From Rhodospirillum centenum SW (GTDB taxonomy: Bacteria; Pseudomonadota; Alphaproteobacteria; Azospirillales; Azospirillaceae), in NCBI RefSeq assembly GCF_000016185.1, contig NC_011420.2, positions 1,632,501 to 1,696,500 on the forward strand: DNA of 64,000 bases, read 5' to 3'. The position numbers and the translations under genes are program-made. Shown one piece after another: positions 55,956 to 63,117 of the stretch (positions within the stretch are counted from its first letter, which is position 1; every line of letters begins with the position of its first letter). The notes beneath the pieces were generated by a model that did not search any database, was not told the origin of the DNA, and saw only the letters and a list, made by a program, of their open reading frames with translations.

Positions 55956-55989
55956 CCGCAAGCCCCGCTCCTGTGCCCGGGGCTTGCGG
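55956..55989 (+). other. 12-bp hairpin between the MucR-like and DUF1328 genes
   Basis: CCGCAAGCCCCG and its complement enclose a 10-nt loop. No T run follows. It lies before the EcfG-like promoter and could end the upstream transcript. Confidence 0.4.
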
Positions 55990-56027
55990 CCGCACCCGAC
56001 CGGACGGTCCCGTGCCGCCCGGAAAGG

Positions 56028-56053
56028 GGAACTTTTGTCCTCGCGCCCTCGTT
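56028..56053 (+). promoter_or_regulatory. EcfG-type promoter candidate before the DUF1328 gene
   Basis: GGAAC (56028-56032), 17 nt, then CGTT (56050-56053), a full match to the general-stress consensus. The start codon is 66 nt downstream. Confidence 0.7.
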
Positions 56054-56119
56054 ATCCGCTCGAACAAGGCCCGACACCCCGAAGGGATCGGCGGGCCTGC
56101 GCGAGATTCGGAGGACGCG

Positions 56120-56284
56120 ATGCTCTATTGGGCCCTGATCTTCTTTGTCGTCGCCCTGGTTGCGGGCGTACTCGGATTCGGCGGTATTTCCTCGGCATCG
56201 GCCGGAATCGCCCAGATTCTGTTCTTCATCTTCCTGGTGATCTTCGTCGTGTCCCTGATCATGGGACTGGTCAGGCGCCGCTGA
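56120..56284 (+). CDS. DUF1328 small membrane protein
   Basis: A 54-residue protein with two membrane segments (about residues 2-20 and 29-50), the exact layout of DUF1328: [20 protein letters not shown], a [12 protein letters not shown] turn, and a second helix ending in GLVRRR. Members are stress-induced inner-membrane proteins of unknown action. GGAGGACGCG precedes the ATG. It is followed by a terminator and preceded by an EcfG-like promoter, so it is probably a one-gene unit. Confidence 0.92.
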   Translation: MLYWALIFFVVALVAGVLGFGGISSASAGIAQILFFIFLVIFVVSLIMGLVRRR

Positions 56285-56350
56285 CGACGCTGCCGTCCCG
56301 GCAGGCCCGTGGGCGGAACAGCCTTCCAGGCGAGGTAGCCTCCACTGCAA

Positions 56351-56385
56351 GGGCGGCTCCGGTCCGGAGCCGCCCTCTCTTTGTC
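56351..56385 (+). terminator. Terminator of the DUF1328 gene
   Basis: A 10-bp stem, GGGCGGCTCC with GGAGCCGCCC, and a 5-nt loop, followed by TCTCTTTGTC. It is on the plus strand. Confidence 0.75.
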
Positions 56386-56426
56386 CGGTCGCCGCGTCTT
56401 GTCCGGTCACCGCCGCCCGGGGACCG

Positions 56427-56879
56427 TCAGTTCCCGAACACGGCCATGCCGGTACCGAGCCGGTGCAGCACCAGCATGCCCAGAAGCGCCGTCCCGACCG
56501 ACGCCGCCAGGGCCGCCGACCACAGGCCGATCCGGCGGGTCGCACCGGCATGGACCGGGGCGGCGGGCGCCAGTGGGGTCCGGTGGCGGGCATCGCGCAC
56601 CCGGACAAGGAGCATTTCCGGAATCGGTTCGTCCAGCACGGGATCGTAGAGCGCGTGCAGCCCGTCGATCTGGGCGCGGTAGGCCACCGCCCGGGTCGCC
56701 ATGTCCGGCAGCGAGGCCAGCCGGAGACCCAGCCGTGCCGCCGCCGACGGGGACAGCGCGCCATCAATCCAGGCGTTGAGGTCATCCTGGAGGCTGTCGG
56801 CACCGCCGGCGCCCCCCGCCACGATCTTCAGCCCGGGACCACGGCAGTCTTCCGGCGCGTCAGGCCGTCTCGCGTTCAT
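56427..56879 (-). CDS. Anti-sigma factor partner of the ECF sigma
   Basis: A 150-residue membrane protein. Residues 30-75 (DDLNAWIDGALSPSAAARLGLRLASLP) resemble the N-terminal sigma-binding helices of class I anti-sigma factors, though without the zinc His/Cys motif. A membrane helix lies near the end (about residues 125-145, IGLWSAALAASVGTALLGMLVL). Its start overlaps the 3' end of the sigma gene by 20 nt, so it is co-translated. Because the fold is not zinc-dependent, signal release probably involves proteolysis; this is inference. Confidence 0.75.
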   Translation of the reverse strand: MNARRPDAPEDCRGPGLKIVAGGAGGADSLQDDLNAWIDGALSPSAAARLGLRLASLPDMATRAVAYRAQIDGLHALYDPVLDEPIPEMLLVRVRDARHRTPLAPAAPVHAGATRRIGLWSAALAASVGTALLGMLVLHRLGTGMAVFGN

Positions 56880-57492
56880 GCACCGGCTCGTAGGCGGCGT
56901 CCGCACCGCCATCCATCAGGATGCGCAGAGCCCGCCGGCCCCGCGAGAGGCGTGACTTCACCGTCCCGATGGAGACCTGGAGGATGTCCGCCGCCTCGGC
57001 GTAGCTGATGCCTTCCAGCCCGATCAGCAGCACCACCTCGCGCTGTTCGGTCGGCAGCCGGTCCAGCGCCCGCCGCAGGTCGCGCAGTTCCAGCCGCACG
57101 ACCTGGGAGCCATGGCTGCCGCCGAGACCCGCCTGGACCTCGCTGTCGATGTCCACGAAGGTCTGCTGCCGGCGGATGCCGTTGATGTGCAGGTTGCGCA
57201 GGATGGTGAACAGCCAGGCGCGGAGGTTCGTGCCCGGCTGCCAGAGATGCAGGCGGCTCAAGGCCCGCTCCAGGCATTCCTGCACCAGATCGTCCGCCAG
57301 CGCCGCGTCGCGCACCATGGCGCGGGCGAAGCGGCGCAGGCGCGGGATTTCCTGTTCTATCTGGGCGATGACCTCGGCATCGGAGCTGCTGCTGCGAGGC
57401 GGGACCGCATCCGTCCGTGCGACGGCCGCTGCCGCCGCCGTGCCTTCGGCCGGGTGAGTCCGGTCCGTCCGGACCGGCAGGTCACCTTCCAT
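56860..57492 (-). CDS. ECF-type RNA polymerase sigma factor
   Basis: A 210-residue sigma factor. A disordered N-terminus (about 40 residues) precedes sigma-2 (RRFARAMVRDAALADDLVQECLERALSRLHLW) and sigma-4 (LPTEQREVVLLIGLEGISYAEAADILQVSIGTVKSRLSRGRRAL). It begins GTG-ATG; the ATG at 57492 or the GTG at 57495 may be used. A 19-bp tandem duplication upstream carries a second copy of the ribosome-binding site and start (see separate entries). I did not find a full GGAAC-type promoter of its own in the 390 nt upstream. The target regulon is unknown. Confidence 0.92.
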   Translation of the reverse strand: MEGDLPVRTDRTHPAEGTAAAAAVARTDAVPPRSSSSDAEVIAQIEQEIPRLRRFARAMVRDAALADDLVQECLERALSRLHLWQPGTNLRAWLFTILRNLHINGIRRQQTFVDIDSEVQAGLGGSHGSQVVRLELRDLRRALDRLPTEQREVVLLIGLEGISYAEAADILQVSIGTVKSRLSRGRRALRILMDGGADAAYEPVHERETA

Positions 57493-57511
57493 CACGGTTC
57501 TCCCTGGCCAT
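57482..57511 (-). CDS. Nine-codon upstream ORF overlapping the sigma start
   Basis: In the duplicated copy of the start region, ATG at 57511 reads M-A-R-E-N-R-D-G-R and stops at 57482, overlapping the start of the sigma gene in another frame. It has its own AGGGAG site. It was too short for usual gene finding. Function as a translation brake is inference. Confidence 0.4.
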   Translation of the reverse strand: MARENRDGR

Positions 57512-57526
57512 CACGGTTCTCCCTGG
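57489..57526 (-). repeat. 19-bp perfect tandem duplication of the sigma ribosome-binding site and start
   Basis: The unit CCAGGGAGAACCGTGATGG occurs at 57526-57508 and 57507-57489 on the minus strand. Each copy contains AGGGAG and GTGATG. As 19 is not a multiple of three, the two starts are in different frames. Confidence 0.92.
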
Positions 57527-57914
57527 ATCGCTCGTGGGTCGCTCTGTCTGTCCCCGGGACATACGGGGCACTGGAAGTATGGACAGCGCTGACAATGATT
57601 GCGCGGTCTAAAAAGGTCCGCACCCCGTCAAATCGGGGGGGCTTGAATAGCCAGATGTTCCCGGAAGCGTCTCCGGTCAATATTCGTAAAAAGTGTTATG
57701 GCATCGGGCCTAGTTCCGGGTATCGGCCGGACTGCCATCCCTGCTATGACCTCCGGGCCCCCGGAACCTTCGGTCTACCGACACATTCGATCCATACCCC
57801 CTGGATTTAACGGGGCTTCGGATAGACTCTTCGGTTATGGCGTCTGGCCCACTTGGTCATGTGGGGGCCGCATGCTAAGCCGACCCCGGGGCTGACCAGA
57901 AGAGAACGGGGACC
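57527..57914. other. Intergenic region between the ECF sigma gene and the lytic transglycosylase gene
   Basis: No gene is seen. The segment is AT-richer than the genes around it and holds runs such as CTAAAAAGG and CGTAAAAAGTG. It must carry the promoters of the two divergent genes, but I could not assign -35/-10 pairs with confidence. Confidence 0.5.
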
Positions 57915-58817
57915 ATGCGACGCTTGCGCCGTTATTTGTCTCTCGCCGCGATTACTTTTGTCACAGCGTCTCCGGCCGCCGCGGGGGGATCGCCCGACGC
58001 GCAGTACGGGCTGGCGAAACGCTACGAGCGGGCCGACGGGGTGGAGAAGGACACCGCCGCCGCCCTGGACCTCTATTGCGCGGCAGCGCGGCAGGGGCAT
58101 GCCGACGCCGCCTTCGCCGTGGGCTGGATGTACCTGACCGGGACCGAGGTCGCGGCCGACCGCGCCGTCGCCGCCGCGTGGTTCCGCAAGGCTGCGGCCG
58201 CCGGCCATGCCAGTGCCCGGCGGATGGCGGACCGCATGGGCGATGTGCGCCGCGCCCCGGCCGTCTGCCACGGCGCGGAGCTGGCACGGGCGGAGCATCG
58301 GGCACCGGCGCACCTGGTCCGTCTGATCGACCGCATGGCGCCGCGCTACGGGCTGGACCCGGCGCTGGTGTTCGCTGTCGTCGCCATCGAATCCGGCTTC
58401 CGCACGGATGCCGTCTCGCCGCGCGACGCCATGGGGTTGATGCAGCTCACCCGCGATACCGCCGACCGCTTCGGCGTCGGCGACCCCATGGACCCGGCGG
58501 AGAACCTGAAGGGCGGCATGCGCTACCTGCGCTGGCTGCTTGGGCATTTTGACGGCGACGTGACGCTGGCCCTGGCCGCCTACAACGCCGGCGAAGGGGC
58601 CGTGCTGCGCCACAAGGGTATCCCGCCCTACAAGGAGACCCGGGCCTATGTCGAGAAGATCCGGCGCTACTACCGGGAGGACCGCCACCCGGTGGCACCG
58701 CTGGACGGCCCGGCGGGAGGCACCCCGCACCGACAGCGGCCGGCCGGCATCCTGGTGGTGGATTCCGGTGCCCCGGCCGTGACGACGGACCGGCAGGTCG
58801 CACAGAAGGCCGACTGA
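57915..58817 (+). CDS. Lytic transglycosylase with N-terminal Sel1 repeats
   Basis: A 300-residue exported protein. A signal peptide (residues 1-23, AAA) is followed by two Sel1-type repeats (AQYGLAKRYERADG..., AAFAVGWMYLTG...), then an SLT lysozyme-like domain: RYGLDPALVFAVVAIESGFRTDAVSPRDAMGLMQLT with the catalytic Glu near residue 159, and the NAGEGAV segment. Such proteins cleave peptidoglycan, with Sel1 repeats for binding partners. ACGGGGACC precedes the ATG. Confidence 0.88.
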   Translation: MRRLRRYLSLAAITFVTASPAAAGGSPDAQYGLAKRYERADGVEKDTAAALDLYCAAARQGHADAAFAVGWMYLTGTEVAADRAVAAAWFRKAAAAGHASARRMADRMGDVRRAPAVCHGAELARAEHRAPAHLVRLIDRMAPRYGLDPALVFAVVAIESGFRTDAVSPRDAMGLMQLTRDTADRFGVGDPMDPAENLKGGMRYLRWLLGHFDGDVTLALAAYNAGEGAVLRHKGIPPYKETRAYVEKIRRYYREDRHPVAPLDGPAGGTPHRQRPAGILVVDSGAPAVTTDRQVAQKAD

Positions 58818-58844
58818 CGCGCCAGGACCGCCCGCCCGGCCCGC

Positions 58845-60068
58845 CTACTCGAAGCGCAGCGCCTCGATCGGGTCCATGCGGGCGGCGCGGCGGGCCGGCC
58901 AGAAGCCGAAGAAGATGCCGATGCCGGCGGAGATGCCGACGCTGAGCAGGATGACGTCCGGCTGGATCAGGACGGGGAAGTGGATCAGCCTGGCGATGGC
59001 GATGGACAGGCCGATGCCGAGCGCGATGCCGATGGCCCCGCCGATCAGGCAGAGCGTCACCGCCTCCACCAGGAACTGCAGCAGGATGTCCCGCGGCCGT
59101 GCCCCGACGGCGAGGCGCAGCCCGATCTCCCGCGTCCGCTCCGTCACCGACACCAGCATGATGTTCATGATGCCGATGCCGCCCACCAGCAGCGAGATGG
59201 AGGCGACGGCCGCCACCAGCAGGCTCATGGTCCGCGCCGTCTCCGCGAAGGTGGTGAGGAACTCCGTCATGTTCCGCACCTCGAAGGACTCGCGCGAATC
59301 GGCCGGCACGCGCATGCGCTGGCGCAGCAGCGCCGTGATCTCCGCCCGCGCCGGCTCCAGCCGCTCGGCCGTGTCGGTCTTCACCATGATGAGGTCCACC
59401 CGGCGCGGCTGCGAGCGGCTGTTGCCCAGGACCTTGCGGGCGGTGGAGAGCGGGATCATCACGATGCGGTCCTGGTCCTGGCCGAAGGTGGTCTGGCCCT
59501 TGGACCGGAGTGTGCCGATGACGGTGACGGGCATGCGGTTGACCCGGATCGACTGCCCCACCGGATCGGAATCGCCGAACAGCTCCGTCGCCACCGTCCG
59601 GCCGATCAGGGCCACCTGCCCGGCGGTGCGCACCTCCGACGGGGAGAAGCTGCGGCCCGCCTCGATCTCCCACTCGCGGACCGCCAGATAGTCGATCGTC
59701 ACCCCCTCCAGGCGGCCGTAGGAGTTGAAGCGGCCGGCGATGTACTGGCCGCTGCCGGTGCGCGAGGGGGCGACATACATCACGCCCGGCACCTCCCGCG
59801 CGATGGCCTCGGCATCGTCCTCCGACAGGCTCTCGGAGCCCTGCATCATGACGCCGCCCGCGCGCCGCGCGCCGGGCGTCACCATCAGCAGGTTGGCACC
59901 GATGGAGGAGACCTGCTGCTGCACCTGCTCGCTGGCGCCGGAGCCGACCGCCACCATGGTGATGACGGCGGACACGCCGATCACGATGCCCAGCACGGTC
60001 AGGAGGCTGCGCAGGGTGTTGGCCCGGATGGCGGACAGAGCGATGACGATCCCGTCGCGCAGCCTCAT
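58845..60068 (-). CDS. MacB-type ABC transporter permease
   Basis: A 407-residue membrane protein of the MacB/FtsX class: an N-terminal membrane helix (around residues 18-40), a large periplasmic domain (about residues 45-280), and three C-terminal helices ending in RMDPIEALRFE, the typical coupling-tail motif. It moves peptides, lipids or drugs with an ATPase and a periplasmic adaptor. It overlaps the ATPase gene by 4 nt (ATGA). Substrate unknown. Confidence 0.9.
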   Translation of the reverse strand: MRLRDGIVIALSAIRANTLRSLLTVLGIVIGVSAVITMVAVGSGASEQVQQQVSSIGANLLMVTPGARRAGGVMMQGSESLSEDDAEAIAREVPGVMYVAPSRTGSGQYIAGRFNSYGRLEGVTIDYLAVREWEIEAGRSFSPSEVRTAGQVALIGRTVATELFGDSDPVGQSIRVNRMPVTVIGTLRSKGQTTFGQDQDRIVMIPLSTARKVLGNSRSQPRRVDLIMVKTDTAERLEPARAEITALLRQRMRVPADSRESFEVRNMTEFLTTFAETARTMSLLVAAVASISLLVGGIGIMNIMLVSVTERTREIGLRLAVGARPRDILLQFLVEAVTLCLIGGAIGIALGIGLSIAIARLIHFPVLIQPDVILLSVGISAGIGIFFGFWPARRAARMDPIEALRFE

Positions 60069-60823
60069 GGCGCGGCCTCCTCTTCCTCGGCGGGCGGCAG
60101 GGCGGCGAGTTCCGCCGCGAGATCGCGCGGCCGCTCGTTGCGGCGGTCGGAGACGATGCGGCCGTCGCGGAAAGTCAGCACCCGCCCGGCCGCCGCCGCC
60201 ACCTCCGGATCGTGCGTCACCACCATCAGGGTGATGCCCTGGCGGTTCAGGCGCTGGAACAGCTCCAGCACCTCCATGCCGGTGCGGCTGTCGAGCGCCC
60301 CGGTCGGCTCGTCCGCCAGCAGGATGGCGGGATCGTTCACCAGCGCGCGGGCGATGGCGACACGCTGCTGCTGGCCGCCGGAAAGCTGCGAGGGCTGGTG
60401 GTCCATGCGGCTGGCCAGCCCGACCAGTTCCAGGCAGCGCCGGGCGCGGTCGGAACGGTCGGCCACCGGCAGCGGCGCGTACATCAGCGGCATCATCACG
60501 TTGGCCAGGGCCGAGGTGCGGCGCAGCAGGTTGAACTGCTGGAAGACGAAGCCGATGCGGCGCGAGCGGATCTCCGACAGCCGGTCGGCGGAAAGGTGGG
60601 AGACATCCTCCCCGTCGATCTCGATGCTGCCGGCGCTGGGGGTGTCCAGGCAGCCGACCATGTTCATCAGGGTGGACTTGCCGGACCCCGACGGCCCCAT
60701 GACGGCGACGAACTCACCCCGCTCCAGTTCCAGCGTCACGTCGCGCAGGGCATGCACGACACCGCCGCCGAGCGCGTAGTCCTTGGCCAGACCGCAGCAG
60801 CGGATGATCGGGCGCGCCGGCAT
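60065..60823 (-). CDS. MacB-type ABC transporter ATP-binding protein
   Basis: A 252-residue ATPase. Seen: Walker A GPSGSGKSTLMN near residue 43, Q-loop FVFQQFNLL, signature LSGGQQQRVAIARAL near residue 145, Walker B LLADEPTGALDS, and the H-loop THDPEV. This is the LolD/MacB class. It lies 2 nt from the adaptor gene and overlaps the permease gene, so all three form one operon. Confidence 0.94.
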   Translation of the reverse strand: MPARPIIRCCGLAKDYALGGGVVHALRDVTLELERGEFVAVMGPSGSGKSTLMNMVGCLDTPSAGSIEIDGEDVSHLSADRLSEIRSRRIGFVFQQFNLLRRTSALANVMMPLMYAPLPVADRSDRARRCLELVGLASRMDHQPSQLSGGQQQRVAIARALVNDPAILLADEPTGALDSRTGMEVLELFQRLNRQGITLMVVTHDPEVAAAAGRVLTFRDGRIVSDRRNERPRDLAAELAALPPAEEEEAAP

Positions 60824-60825
60824 GC

Positions 60826-62091
60826 TCAGAACCTCAGCCCGGCGGGACGCTGGTCGGCCCCCTGCCGGTCGGCCCGGACGATCAGCCGGTCGCCGGGCTT
60901 CAGCGGCCCGTCCAGCACCTCCGCCCAGTCGGCGTTGCCGAGACCCAGCCGGACCCGGACCGGCTGCGGCTGACCGTTCTCGCCCAGGGTCCAGACCGTG
61001 GCCACCTGGGGATCGGTCTCGGCCAGCCGTCCCATGGCCCCGCCGGTGGCACCACCGGCGGGTGCGCCGGAAGGGCGGGCCGCCACCCCGTCCTCCGCCC
61101 TCGGGCGGAAGCGCAGCGCCTGGGCCGGGACCCGCACCGCCCGCTCCTTCTCCCCGACGACGATGTCCAGCTTGGCCGTCAGCCCCGGCAGCAGACGTTC
61201 GTCCGGATTAGGGGCGGAGACGAGGACGGTGTAGGTGATGACGTTCTGGACTTCCTTCGGCGATTTCTGGATCTGCGTCACCCGGCCCTGGAAAGTGCGG
61301 CCGGGAAAGGCATCGACGCTGAAGCGCGCCGTCTGGCCGACGGCGACGCGGCCGATGTCCGCCTCATCCACCCGCGCCTGCACCTCCATCTCCGTCAGGT
61401 TCGTCACCAGCTCGAACAGGGTCGGCGCCTGGAGGCTGGCGGCGACGGTCTGGCCCGGCTCCACCTCGCGCTTGATGACGACGCCGGTGATCGGCGCCCG
61501 GATGCAGGTGCGTTCCAGGTCGATCTCCGCCTGGTTCAGGGTCGCCTCCTGCTGCAACACCGCGGCCCGCGCATTCACGAGCTGGGCGCGGGCGAGGTCC
61601 AGGCCGACATCTGCCGTGTCGAGCCGCGTCCGGGCGATGTCGTAGTCCCGTTCCGAGAGATTGCCGCCCTTGCGCAGCGCCTCGCGCCGGCGGAAGTCGC
61701 GGCGGGCATCCTCCAGTTCCACCTCGGCGCGGCGCACCTGCGCCTCGGCCTCCGTGACCCGGGCCCGGGCCACGGCCAGCAGCGCCTGGTTCTGGCGCAC
61801 CCGCGCCTCATAGGTCTTGGGGTCGAGCCGGGCCAGCACGTCGCCCTCCCGGACGACGCTGTTGAAGTCCACCAGCACCTCGCTGATCTGGCCGGAGAGC
61901 TGGGAGCCGACGATGACGCTGGCCGCCGGCTGCACCGTGCCGGAGGTGGACACGGCCGAGACGATCGGCCCTTCCGCCACCTCGGCGAAGCTGTAGACGG
62001 TGCCCGGCGCGGCGCCGGGCGTGAAGGCGAACCACAGGGCGACCGCCCCGGCCAGGCCGGCGGCGACAAGGACGAGTCTGGACCGCTGCAC
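60826..62091 (-). CDS. MacA-type periplasmic adaptor protein
   Basis: A 421-residue membrane-fusion protein. An N-terminal helix (residues 5-25) is followed by the lipoyl half-motif GTVQPAASVIVGSQLSGQISEVLVDFNSVVREGDVLARLDPKTYEARV, a helical hairpin (about residues 95-170), and the second lipoyl part CIRAPITGVVIKREVEPGQTVAA, then a beta-barrel domain. It links the inner-membrane MacB-type pump to an outer-membrane channel. It heads the operon with the ATPase and permease. Confidence 0.92.
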   Translation of the reverse strand: MQRSRLVLVAAGLAGAVALWFAFTPGAAPGTVYSFAEVAEGPIVSAVSTSGTVQPAASVIVGSQLSGQISEVLVDFNSVVREGDVLARLDPKTYEARVRQNQALLAVARARVTEAEAQVRRAEVELEDARRDFRRREALRKGGNLSERDYDIARTRLDTADVGLDLARAQLVNARAAVLQQEATLNQAEIDLERTCIRAPITGVVIKREVEPGQTVAASLQAPTLFELVTNLTEMEVQARVDEADIGRVAVGQTARFSVDAFPGRTFQGRVTQIQKSPKEVQNVITYTVLVSAPNPDERLLPGLTAKLDIVVGEKERAVRVPAQALRFRPRAEDGVAARPSGAPAGGATGGAMGRLAETDPQVATVWTLGENGQPQPVRVRLGLGNADWAEVLDGPLKPGDRLIVRADRQGADQRPAGLRF

Positions 62092-62390
62092 GCGACATCC
62101 CCCGGCATAGGACGATCGGCACCCCGCCGGGGCCGCTCCGGCCCGAAGGTGTAGCAGGGACTGATGCCGAAATCACGTCAGCCCGACCGGGATGACATGC
62201 TGGAAGATGGTACGCGGGAAATCCGGACACCCTGCGCGGCGATGCCGCAGGGCGGGACAACCGGACCGACGATGCCATGCGGACGCTGGCAGCCAGACCT
62301 GAATCCGGAAAGACCATCACACAGGCCCTGCGGGGAGAGCAGGCCGAGGACAGAAAAAATCAACGCGGTATAGGAGGGAAATTCTGTTCG

Positions 62391-62466
62391 TGGTGCCCAG
62401 GGGCGGAATCGAACCACCGACACGGGGATTTTCAGTCCCCTGCTCTACCAGCTGAGCTACCTGGGC
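62391..62466 (-). tRNA. tRNA-Phe (anticodon GAA)
   Basis: A 76-nt cloverleaf on the minus strand. The acceptor GCCCAGG pairs with CCTGGGC, the D-arm is GCTCAGCTGGTAGAGC, the anticodon stem GGGGA/TCCCC encloses CTGAAAA with anticodon GAA, the T-loop is TTCGATT, and CCA is encoded. Confidence 0.98.
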
Positions 62467-62830
62467 CCACCACGAACGGAGGGTGGCAGCGGCCTGTCCG
62501 GACGTACCGGAGCGTTGCCGTGCCGCGCCGTTTCCGGCGCCTCGGCGGCTGCGCTTGTGGGCGCCGTCGGCCGAGGCCGCTGCATATAGACAAGTTCCCG
62601 GAGGCTGTCCAGCGGTTTCGAACACACCGCCCGCACGTTTTTTCCACGCCCCCTTCGACCCGGGCGGAAGCGGGCCGGACAGCCCCCCGGCCTCTCCCGC
62701 ACCGCCACGCCGGTCCGGGCCATCCCGAGCGCCGGCACCCCGGGGGAGAGCTTAAACGATGCCGGACAACGGCACCGGATTCGGGCCCCGCGGCGGGAAG
62801 GCCGGACCTGAGTCCGGGCGGAAGGAGGGG
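62467..62830. other. Region between yacG and tRNA-Phe
   Basis: No gene is seen in these 364 nt. The only clear element is the tRNA-Phe promoter candidate at 62583-62611. The rest is GC-rich and featureless to me. Confidence 0.6.
62583..62611 (-). promoter_or_regulatory. Candidate tRNA-Phe promoter
   Basis: On the minus strand TGGACA (62611-62606), a 17-nt spacer, and TATATG (62588-62583). The -35 matches 5 of 6 bases. The predicted transcript would carry about 110 nt before the mature tRNA. Confidence 0.5.
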
Positions 62831-63052
62831 TCAGGAAGATGGCGGCGGCGCATCCGTGTCGGGGAAGGCGTCCTCGTCCCGGTCCACCACGGGAACGCGG
62901 TAGACCCCGCCCAGCCAGCGGGACAGGTCCACGTCGGCGCAGCGGCGGGAGCAGAAGGGTTTGAGCGCCGGGTCGGCGGGGCGGCCGCAGACGGGGCAGG
63001 CGGCACGCCGACGCTGGCGGGCGTCGGTCAGGTTCACGGGATCGTCGGGCAT
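62831..63052 (-). CDS. yacG: DNA gyrase inhibitor YacG
   Basis: A 73-residue zinc protein that binds GyrB and blocks DNA binding of gyrase. Seen: the four-cysteine site CPVCGRP and FCSRRCADVDL, and the C-terminal WLGGVYRVP tail. The disordered end is usual. It lies 65 nt after the RNase E/G gene on the same strand; this pairing is common in alphaproteobacteria. Confidence 0.92.
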   Translation of the reverse strand: MPDDPVNLTDARQRRRAACPVCGRPADPALKPFCSRRCADVDLSRWLGGVYRVPVVDRDEDAFPDTDAPPPSS

Positions 63053-63117
63053 CGGTCGGGACGTATCGTCTTCCGGGGCGGAACAGCGGACGTGAAGGAG
63101 ATGCTGGAAAGGCGGGG

